Positions 36,613 to 44,055 of a stretch of DNA of 64,000 nucleotides are shown here, in pieces. The notes under the pieces were generated by a model, which saw nothing but the letters and a program-made list of their open reading frames with translations, ran no database searches and was not told the DNA's origin. The DNA comes from Alteromonas sp. LOR (lineage in GTDB: Bacteria; Pseudomonadota; Gammaproteobacteria; Enterobacterales; Alteromonadaceae): positions 62,001 through 126,000 of the forward strand of contig NZ_JQFW01000001.1 in the NCBI RefSeq assembly GCF_000753865.1, written 5' to 3'. Positions within the stretch are counted from its first letter, which is position 1; every line of letters begins with the position of its first letter. Made by a program: the position numbers and the translations under genes.

Positions 36613-37839
36613 TTGGACACAATTGAATTTATTCAAATTCGAAAGTTTATTGTTAAGCTTGGCAAAATGCTGCACAAGTACGGTACGCCTGCATTCAGAC
36701 TAGAGGCCTACCTTACTGAAATTGCCACGTACCTTGGTGTCCACGCCTCATTTATTTCTACGCCTACCTCGTTAACCATTGTTATTTGGAGCGATCGCCA
36801 CGAAGATGAATACAACCACTCAGCGCGCCTAATGCCTGGTGAGTTAGACATGAATGCGCTCTCGTTAACCGATGAGCTAGCCAGTTCCTTATTAAAAGGC
36901 GAACTCTCCTTAAGTGAAGCCAATACTCGCCTAGACGAAATAGACGCAATGGGCAGCCCATACGGCAAACTTCCAACGGGTATTGCTTATGGCATGGCCA
37001 CCGGCGCATTTGCTATGTTGATGGGAGCCAGCTGGTCTGAAATTGGATGGTCTAGCGCTCTTGGCCTACTTGCCTTTGTGTGGACACTTTGGGCAACCCG
37101 TTCTAAACGGGTTAACTTGATGCTAGAGCCAATGACCGCGTTTATCGCAGGCTTATTAGCTTGCGCCATTGGCAGTTATATCGACCCGGGCATTAATATT
37201 CCCCTCGTTGTGCTGTCATCGGTAATTGTATTTGTTCCTGGTCTTGCCCTAACTATGGGGTTAGCAGAATTGTCTTCGAGGAACATGGTGTCGGGAACAG
37301 CGCGTACCATGGATGCCATTATGCAGTTATTCAAACTGTATTTTGGGGCTTTTCTTGGCGTTACTGCAGGCTTTAATTTGTTTGGCGAAAACATCTATAC
37401 TCCAGCGCAGTCACTGCCTTACTGGGCAACCTGGCTATCGGTATTATTGCTGTGCATTGCCCTAGTGGCCATTTTTAGAACCCGGGTAAAGCACATACCA
37501 TGGGCACTGGCTGCAGCTTTTATTGCCTACAGTGCTACAGCGTGGAGTGCCGATTACATGAGCCCAGGCTTAGGCGCATTCGTAGGCGCATTTGCATTAG
37601 GCATATTTGCCAACGGGTTTACCCGCATTGCTGACCAACCAGCAACCATTGTGGCTATGCATGGCTTAATAGTATTGGTACCAGGCTCAAAAACCTATAT
37701 TGGGCTGAACTCGTTTATGACAGGAAAAGACTTTGTGCAGGCTGATCATTTAGGCCAAGAGGTGTTTCTCATTTTCATGTCCTTAGTGGCAGGACTCATA
37801 TTTGCCAACGTCGTTATGCCCACGAAAAAGGCGCTGTAA
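36613..37839 (+). CDS. ThrE-like threonine/serine exporter
   Basis: A 408-residue membrane protein of the ThrE family: cytoplasmic N-terminal part with LGKMLHKYGTPAFRLEAYL and GELSLSEANTRLDEI, then about ten hydrophobic segments in two blocks (about 120-270 and 275-405). VPGLALTMGLAELSSRNMVSG is the family signature. It exports small amino acids across the inner membrane. The start is TTG with AAGGA seven bases ahead. The fused ThrE/ThrE_2 arrangement is usual. Confidence 0.88.
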   Translation: MDTIEFIQIRKFIVKLGKMLHKYGTPAFRLEAYLTEIATYLGVHASFISTPTSLTIVIWSDRHEDEYNHSARLMPGELDMNALSLTDELASSLLKGELSLSEANTRLDEIDAMGSPYGKLPTGIAYGMATGAFAMLMGASWSEIGWSSALGLLAFVWTLWATRSKRVNLMLEPMTAFIAGLLACAIGSYIDPGINIPLVVLSSVIVFVPGLALTMGLAELSSRNMVSGTARTMDAIMQLFKLYFGAFLGVTAGFNLFGENIYTPAQSLPYWATWLSVLLLCIALVAIFRTRVKHIPWALAAAFIAYSATAWSADYMSPGLGAFVGAFALGIFANGFTRIADQPATIVAMHGLIVLVPGSKTYIGLNSFMTGKDFVQADHLGQEVFLIFMSLVAGLIFANVVMPTKKAL

Positions 37840-37849
37840 CAGCGCCTTT
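37827..37849 (+). terminator. Terminator overlapping the exporter stop codon
   Basis: AAAGGCGCTG and CAGCGCCTTT form a 10-bp stem whose three-base loop is the stop codon TAA itself (37837-37839). Only a short T run follows. Confidence 0.75.
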
Positions 37850-37900
37850 GTCATCATATTGATACTCGACTTAACATCGCTTTAAAGGCTATCTAAAACC

Positions 37901-39034
37901 TTATTTAAGCAACGCGATAAGCGCTCGGCCAAGTCTCGCATTTAGCGCGCCTGCGGCAATGGCTTCGGCGGAATTTTCCATGAATTTAGCCGATAGGCTG
38001 CCACCAATTTGATTGGCGACTTCGTCGGTGGCTAAATCGAAAATGCCCTGAGCAGCAATGTTTTGCGCCAGCACTTTTAATAACTTCCAATTACCCGCCG
38101 TACTTGGGCGTAAGCCGTATACCCGGGCCATACGACGTATTGTGCGAAAGCTTATCCAAATAACCGCAAAGGTTTGAATAAGATTGTTTGGGCTAATAAA
38201 CGCTAAGCTACCGGCTGTTACCGACTCTTTGTTGAGCACCTTGTGGGCTTTCGCTTGCACTGGGGTTAATACCGTATCTTCATAAAGCCCAAGCAGCTCA
38301 CTTGCCGTCATATCGCTTTGCACTGTTTGCTTGTAGCGCGCAAAACAGTGAGCCGCATAAGAGCCTTTTGTAAAACGCTGTCCATGAGCGGTAAGTACGC
38401 GATTAACGTCATTAATACTGATATCACTTTGCTTTGCTGCATCCCTTTTTTCTTGCAGCAATGTACGAATAGCAGCAGCGTCATTCATTGCTGTATTAAC
38501 CTGCTTATAGCCTCGCCATTCACGAAAGCTTAAATAACTCAATGTGCTAACAAAACCTGCTAACAGTGCGCCTAATACGCCAGTACCAATGGGGTGCTCG
38601 CTCACATTGGCCACTAAGGTGGTATAAGCATCAAACGTAAAAAAACCCAAAACCGACAGCACACCAAATATCAGGGTTGCACTGCCTAACGACACGCCTT
38701 CTTTTTCTACCTCTAAGATCCAGCTATCGTTTTCTACTCGCGCGGGCAGCTTAGTTTCCGGGGGCTCTATATCTAGGGTTTGCGTCGTCACTTTTGAACG
38801 ATAAGGCGCTTTGTATTCGGCTTTATTTTCAGAGCTGCGGTCGGCTGCTTGATCAGCTTTAGCATTGCCCCAAGCGTCGCTATTATCGTAATTTTTACCA
38901 TCGTGTGAATCAAACCCGGCCTCTGCAGCCCTATTTGTTTCCGGCTTATTTTTTAAGTGCGCAGAGCCTTTAGAAGGTGCATCATCATCAAAGTCATCAC
39001 TGGTATAAAACGGGCCTTCATTACGCTCTTTCAT
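37901..39034 (-). CDS. ycjF: YcjF-like DUF697 membrane protein
   Basis: A 377-residue protein with a 110-residue polar, low-complexity N-terminus. Two membrane helices follow (about 118-138 and 145-165), then the DUF697/YcjF domain with MARVYGLRPSTAGNWKLLK and GGSLSAKFMENSAEAIAAGALNARLG. It follows ycjX with one-base overlap, an old and widely conserved pair induced by membrane stress in enterobacteria. The biochemical role is unknown. Confidence 0.9.
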   Translation of the reverse strand: MKERNEGPFYTSDDFDDDAPSKGSAHLKNKPETNRAAEAGFDSHDGKNYDNSDAWGNAKADQAADRSSENKAEYKAPYRSKVTTQTLDIEPPETKLPARVENDSWILEVEKEGVSLGSATLIFGVLSVLGFFTFDAYTTLVANVSEHPIGTGVLGALLAGFVSTLSYLSFREWRGYKQVNTAMNDAAAIRTLLQEKRDAAKQSDISINDVNRVLTAHGQRFTKGSYAAHCFARYKQTVQSDMTASELLGLYEDTVLTPVQAKAHKVLNKESVTAGSLAFISPNNLIQTFAVIWISFRTIRRMARVYGLRPSTAGNWKLLKVLAQNIAAQGIFDLATDEVANQIGGSLSAKFMENSAEAIAAGALNARLGRALIALLK

Positions 39035-40422
39035 TATTGCTCTCCTTTACCCAGTAAAAATTGTAGAAGCCTGTCTAGTCCTTTGCCGGCTAATATTCTG
39101 GCCTTAAAGTCTGCGGGCACCTTTGCATTAGGCACGGGGAAATGCGCCCCCTCTTCCATTTCTTTTAACGCACTAGGCACAGGCTCGAACGTAGATTCAA
39201 CGTAAGCACCATCGCTATTTTTATAACGAATTGCCTGCGGCGTGCTGCCTTTGTCTGTTACCTCTATAGCCGACACTAAAAAATGCTCAAACTCAATGGG
39301 CTTGTCGGTAAAGCGAGCTCTTGCACCTTCGGTAATCTGAGTCAGTAAACTCAGTAAATTCTCTCGCTGACTAACAGGAATTAAATCGGCTTTTGTTGCC
39401 ACAAACGCCACTTTTCCTATCTGCTCTTTTTTCAGCACGTTGCGCGAAAACCAGCTACTTTGCCCGTACACAAAGGTGTCAGCCAAATGACTGAGGGTTT
39501 CTTTTAGCTGATATAAATGCTGACGACTGTGGTTAAGCCCTTCAAACAAATCGACCAAGATAATTTGCTTATCTGTCTCTTTAAAAATTGACTGCTTCAA
39601 TGGGGCTAGCCATTTGTCTTGAAACGCACCAAAATGCTGTTCGAACGCTTTGTACCAGGGGTGCGATACATCACTGGTAATGCTTGAGGGCAGTGGCGTA
39701 AAGCCAAAGCTTTGCCAATCAAAATCGCTGGAATCCAGTAAAAAACTGCCTGGCTGCAGCAAAGATATTCCTTGGCGTTTGGCTTCAATTAAATACTGCC
39801 TGTATGCATGCACAAGGTGTTGAATACGCTGTGGCGTTGGCGGCTGTTCAAAGTCAAAGCTGTTAACGACTTGCTTCCAATCGTGCGCAAAGTGCTGTTG
39901 TGGGCCGCCGCTTAGCTGTGCCCATGCAGAGTCTGACCACTGTGCATAGGTTTTACTTAGCATGGGAATGTCGGTTATCCACTCGCCGGGATAGTCAATA
40001 AATTCAAACACAATGTCGGTATGGGGAAGCACGTGGCGCTTAATCGACGCGGTTTGCTTTAACCTAACAATAAGCTTAAAACCAAACGCTTCTTCTGTCG
40101 CCGCGGGCCACTGACCTTGCTCTAAAGCGGCCAAATTTTCTGCTTGGGGAAAAGACTTATAGCCCTCTATTGGCTCAATTCGAATATCGAGCACTTGAGA
40201 TGGCGGCAAGTAACGCAATAGCGGTAAGCAGGCATAACCTTCCTCGCTTCTACTTTTCAGCATAGTTACAAGGCTAGTAAACAGCATAGACTTTCCGCTG
40301 CGACTAAGCCCAGTAATAGTGAATCGATGCGTTTCTTTACTAAAAACATCCGCTAACGTGTTGCTTGTCAGCGACGCTGCTGCCATTGTTTTATCAAACA
40401 ATGCGGCAATATTTTTTTGCAT
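39034..40422 (-). CDS. ycjX: YcjX-like GTP-binding protein
   Basis: Walker A is FTITGLSRSGKSMLFTSL near residue 38; FEFIDYPGEWITD and VAFVATKADLIP supply the G3- and G4-like motifs. These and the length (462) identify the DUF463/YcjX nucleotide-binding family. It forms an operon with ycjF (touching ends). In enterobacteria the pair belongs to the phage-shock-type regulon; no psp genes are adjacent here. Confidence 0.92.
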   Translation of the reverse strand: MQKNIAALFDKTMAAASLTSNTLADVFSKETHRFTITGLSRSGKSMLFTSLVTMLKSRSEEGYACLPLLRYLPPSQVLDIRIEPIEGYKSFPQAENLAALEQGQWPAATEEAFGFKLIVRLKQTASIKRHVLPHTDIVFEFIDYPGEWITDIPMLSKTYAQWSDSAWAQLSGGPQQHFAHDWKQVVNSFDFEQPPTPQRIQHLVHAYRQYLIEAKRQGISLLQPGSFLLDSSDFDWQSFGFTPLPSSITSDVSHPWYKAFEQHFGAFQDKWLAPLKQSIFKETDKQIILVDLFEGLNHSRQHLYQLKETLSHLADTFVYGQSSWFSRNVLKKEQIGKVAFVATKADLIPVSQRENLLSLLTQITEGARARFTDKPIEFEHFLVSAIEVTDKGSTPQAIRYKNSDGAYVESTFEPVPSALKEMEEGAHFPVPNAKVPADFKARILAGKGLDRLLQFLLGKGEQ

Positions 40423-40643
40423 AGTAGAGGTAATGTCCCGTTTTGTGCGGCTATTAATATCGCTATAAAATGGCTAGTAAACCGGTGCGCACTGTTATTC
40501 ACAGCGCTTTTAAAGCCGCGTGGCATGCAAGCAAAAGTCTGCATTGTGTAACACGCAGCATAAACTATCGGTAGTACGTTCTATTAATAGTGGTTCTTTC
40601 GTTGTTAAAAGCAAGGGCAGTGCCAGATATTAACGCGATGCTG

Positions 40644-41405
40644 CTAATGATCTTTGGTGAAACCAAACAGTTTTTTCTTGATGCGGTTTTTACTTGAGTG
40701 CCAGTGGTTCTTTGGCTTTATAGGGGCATTATCGATGACATGCTCAAAGTCTATATCACTTTTAGCCGTAGGCGGCACGTGGGCACAGAAGAAAGTGTCT
40801 ATAGATGATTGAGCCAAGGTTTTTAAACTTTCTCTGTACTGATTAGGATGACAAAGAGGGTATGGAGGAACCAGCTTTCCTTTTACCTTTACCAGCACAT
40901 CGGCAATGTAGGCTTGCTTGCTAGGTACGTGCATAACTGAAAGGTCGTGATCGGTATGCCCCGGCGTATAAAGCACCTGCCAATTCGCAAATGTAGGCAA
41001 CGCTTGTTTATCTTTTAAAAGTATATCGGGGGCAAGAATAGGGTTGTACCAAATAGACTCTTTCGCTTTGCCAATTCTATCGGCCACCCACCAAGTGAGT
41101 AATAAATCGATAATATGAGCAGTGCGCCCCCCAAGCCCCTTATACCACGCTGCGGCTTTAGGATGAGATGCCACCTGCGCGCCGGTTCTCTTACGCAAGC
41201 GCATGGCGCCACCGGCATGATCTGGGTGCATATGAGTAACTACTATCAGCTTTAAATCACTTAATGGCCGCCCTAACGTACTCGTAATATACAAGCACAC
41301 TTTGTCTACATCCGCGCGGCTGCAGCCGTCTAGTAACAGCAGCCCCTCGTTATCTTCGGCAAGATAAATGTGTTGTATATAACCTGGCAACGTATGAATT
41401 TTCAT
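40644..41405 (-). CDS. MBL-fold metallo-hydrolase
   Basis: The zinc motif is VVTHMHPDHAGG (His58, His60, Asp62, His63), with further metal ligands in LYTPGHTDHDLSVM and a C-terminal FFCAHVPPT. The fold and 253-residue length are those of single-domain metallo-beta-lactamase-like hydrolases, possibly thiolesterases or lactonases. Substrate unknown. It is near, but not coupled to, the LysR regulator gene. Confidence 0.9.
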   Translation of the reverse strand: MKIHTLPGYIQHIYLAEDNEGLLLLDGCSRADVDKVCLYITSTLGRPLSDLKLIVVTHMHPDHAGGAMRLRKRTGAQVASHPKAAAWYKGLGGRTAHIIDLLLTWWVADRIGKAKESIWYNPILAPDILLKDKQALPTFANWQVLYTPGHTDHDLSVMHVPSKQAYIADVLVKVKGKLVPPYPLCHPNQYRESLKTLAQSSIDTFFCAHVPPTAKSDIDFEHVIDNAPIKPKNHWHSSKNRIKKKLFGFTKDH

Positions 41406-41445
41406 AGAACAACCTAAATAAGCACATTTCGCATGCTAGCAAAAA

Positions 41446-42378
41446 TTATCTGGTAAGACCAGATTCGGCGAACAACTGTAGCATTAACCCCTTTAACCAC
41501 ATAAGGCCCGGCTCACTCTCGTGCTGGCTGTGCCAATATAAATGAGTTTCTAGTGCAGGTAATCCATAAGGTAGCGGCGCAGAAATAAGTTTGTCGTCTG
41601 ATATTGCCACCGCAACAGAGCCTGGCAGCGTAAGTATGGCGTTAGTACAGGCTACCACGTCGGCAGCAGCACGGTAATTTTGGCAGCGCCACAGCGAGGG
41701 CCTATTTACTCCAAGCTGCTGTAACGCTATTTCTTCTACCGAGGCCCCTTTCGCGCGATTAGACACAGTAATATGCCTAGCCTCAAGGTAGTGTTTTTTG
41801 TCTAGTTGATTTACCAGCGTATTGTTGCGATTTATCAATACACGATAATCATCTCGGCGCAGCATGCTGTGAGATATGGGCTTTGGCACAGCGCGGCCAA
41901 TATCAATGGCCAAATGTAAACTGCGGTTGCTTAAATCAGCTTCCATGATATCGCGCTGTAAGCGTGTACTTACTATTTCTATGTTTGGCGCTGCTCGTTC
42001 AAGCCGGCTAAGCAAAGTGGGCAACACACCTAACTCTAAAGACTCTTGCATAGCAATAACAAAACGCTGATGACTTAAAGCAGGGTCGAAATGGTTAAAC
42101 TGCTCTAGCGCACTTCGTATTTGGGTAAGGGCATGCAATATATCGGGGGCAAGTCGCTCGCAGGCGGCTGTAGGTAACATATGCTGCTTTTCTCGCACGA
42201 ACAGTGGGTCGCCTAGCAACTCCCTAAACCTGCGCATGGCGTGACTAACAGCAGAAGGCGTAATATGCAGAGTTTCAGCAACACGAGACATATTACGCTG
42301 CTGCCACAGGGCTTCGAACACTTTTAATAAATTTAAATCAAGTTTCTCAAACTGCCTGGTATCAATCATTTTCTGCAT
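41446..42378 (-). CDS. LysR family transcriptional regulator
   Basis: The N-terminal winged helix-turn-helix is KLDLNLLKVFEALWQQRNMS plus VAETLHITPSAVSHAMRRFRE, and the effector-binding domain follows (about 110-300). The open frame starts 60 bases higher, but the protein family begins near MIDTRQFEKLDLNLL. ATG 42378 or 42369 is therefore preferred; AAGAAGGG lies just ahead. It is divergent from an acyl-CoA dehydrogenase gene, its likely target. Confidence 0.9.
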   Translation of the reverse strand: MQKMIDTRQFEKLDLNLLKVFEALWQQRNMSRVAETLHITPSAVSHAMRRFRELLGDPLFVREKQHMLPTAACERLAPDILHALTQIRSALEQFNHFDPALSHQRFVIAMQESLELGVLPTLLSRLERAAPNIEIVSTRLQRDIMEADLSNRSLHLAIDIGRAVPKPISHSMLRRDDYRVLINRNNTLVNQLDKKHYLEARHITVSNRAKGASVEEIALQQLGVNRPSLWRCQNYRAAADVVACTNAILTLPGSVAVAISDDKLISAPLPYGLPALETHLYWHSQHESEPGLMWLKGLMLQLFAESGLTR

Positions 42379-42461
42379 ACCCTTCTTGTAAATGCTTTCT
42401 TTTACACCCATCTGATGAGCTGTAAACGACCACACCAATAATGCATTTCAGTAAACCATAC

Positions 42462-42478
42462 TATGAACACCATTCATA
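42462..42478. promoter_or_regulatory. Candidate LysR-type operator
   Basis: TATGAACACCATTCATA has 6-bp palindromic arms around a five-base centre, in the space between the LysR gene and the acyl-CoA dehydrogenase. This shape fits the LysR T-N11-A type of site. Position and symmetry are the only evidence. Confidence 0.4.
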
Positions 42479-42659
42479 TGTTACTGGTATTATATTTCAT
42501 TTCATTCAAAGCCATTCTTCTACTAAGCTAGGTGCTATCAACAATTAACCGCAGTGGTTAATTACACAGAGTTTGAACACGTTGAGCCGCACAGTTGGGT
42601 TTTTAGCAGCATCACAGCGGTAACATTGCAGTGTTATATTTAGCTTAATAAGGGTATCC

Positions 42660-43880
42660 ATGGACTTTTCACATAACGACAAAACCAACGCTTTGCTAGA
42701 AAAGCTCGATGCGTTTATTGCCAAGCATATCGAGCCTATCGAAAATGAGGTGTACGACTTTCACCACAAAGAAAATAATCACAGTGATTGGAAAAGCTGG
42801 AAGCTGCACCCTAAAACCGAAGAGCTCAAAAAGAAGGCACGCGATGCTGGGCTAGCCAACCTCTTTTTGCCTGATGATAAATTAGGGAAAGGGTTAACCA
42901 CGCTTGAATATGCCCCAATGGCAGAGCGCATGGGTAAGTTTTTATTCGCGCCAGAAATTTTTAACTGTAATGCTCCCGACACGGGCAATATGGAAGTGCT
43001 TTACCATTTTGGTAATGACGAACAAAAAGCCCAGTGGTTAACGCCGCTACTTGCAGGTGAAATACGCTCTGTGTTTGGCATGACCGAACCAGATGTGGCC
43101 TCTTCTGATGCAACTAATATGGCCGCCACCATCATTGAAGATGGCGATGACGTGGTTATTAATGGTAAGAAATGGTGGTCTACGGGGCTTGGCCATCCTA
43201 ATGCAGCCTTTACTATATTCATGGGCTTATCTAACCCTGACAACTACAGACACAGCCGTCATAGCATGGTGATAGTGCCTCTTGATACCAAGGGAATTAC
43301 GATTAAACGCATGCTAGATGCCTATGGTGATTTTGATGCGCCATATGGTCATGGCGAAATGCACTTTGATAACGTACGCGTGAGCAAAGCCAACGTGATC
43401 ACCGGGCTAGGTAAAGGGTTTGCCATTGCGCAGGGGCGCTTAGGCCCAGGCCGAATTCACCACTGCATGCGCGCCATTGGTATGGCAGAAAAGTCCCTTG
43501 AACTTGCCCTTAAACGAGGCCACGAGCGAGTTGCATTTGGTAAGCCTATTATAAAATTAGGCGGTAACTTAGAGCGAGTTGCCGATGCGCGAATGGCTAT
43601 TGAGCAGGCCCGCTTACTCACACTGCATGCTGCATGGAAAATTGATAATTTAGGCGTTAAACACGCCATGACTGAAATTTCAGCCATTAAAGTCGTCGTG
43701 CCAAACATGCTTCAAGACGTGGTAGATATGGCACTGCAATTACACGGTGGTGCAGGTATGTGTAGCGACTTCCCGCTAGCGCGTTTTGCCGCTGGGGCTC
43801 GTGCACTGCGTTTAGCCGATGGGCCAGATGAAGTGCATAAAGGCATGGTGTCTAGATTAGAGCTTAAGAAATATCTGTAA
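42660..43880 (+). CDS. Acyl-CoA dehydrogenase family protein
   Basis: A full-length flavoprotein (406 residues) with FGMTEPDVASSDATN and KWWSTGLGHPNAAFTIFMG in the middle domain. GPGRIHHCMRAIGMAEKSLE and LQLHGGAGMCSDFPLARFAAGARAL lie in the C-terminal domain. This is the long-chain, ACAD10/11-like branch of the family, which forms trans-2-enoyl-CoA. It is divergent from the LysR regulator, suggesting substrate-induced control. The exact acyl substrate cannot be told. Confidence 0.92.
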   Translation: MDFSHNDKTNALLEKLDAFIAKHIEPIENEVYDFHHKENNHSDWKSWKLHPKTEELKKKARDAGLANLFLPDDKLGKGLTTLEYAPMAERMGKFLFAPEIFNCNAPDTGNMEVLYHFGNDEQKAQWLTPLLAGEIRSVFGMTEPDVASSDATNMAATIIEDGDDVVINGKKWWSTGLGHPNAAFTIFMGLSNPDNYRHSRHSMVIVPLDTKGITIKRMLDAYGDFDAPYGHGEMHFDNVRVSKANVITGLGKGFAIAQGRLGPGRIHHCMRAIGMAEKSLELALKRGHERVAFGKPIIKLGGNLERVADARMAIEQARLLTLHAAWKIDNLGVKHAMTEISAIKVVVPNMLQDVVDMALQLHGGAGMCSDFPLARFAAGARALRLADGPDEVHKGMVSRLELKKYL

Positions 43881-43975
43881 GTGATTTAGCGCGTGTTGAG
43901 CGAGGGTGTGCTGATCTAGGGCGTATTGAGCTAATTCATGTAGATTTTGGCCACACGCTCTAGCACTCCATAAAT

Positions 43976-44029
43976 AAAAATGCCGCTTTTCAGTGCCTCA
44001 ATATGAGAACACAAGAAAGCGGCATTTTT
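43976..44029. terminator. Bidirectional terminator
   Basis: AAAAATGCCGCTTTT and AAAGCGGCATTTTT pair over a loop of about 25 bases, with A and T runs on both sides. It serves the convergent acyl-CoA dehydrogenase and TonB-dependent receptor genes. A separate palindrome, ATGTGGCTG-CTAG-CAGCCACAT, lies at 44032-44053 just after the receptor stop codon. Confidence 0.85.
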
Positions 44030-44055
44030 GTATGTGGCTGCTAGCAGCCACATTA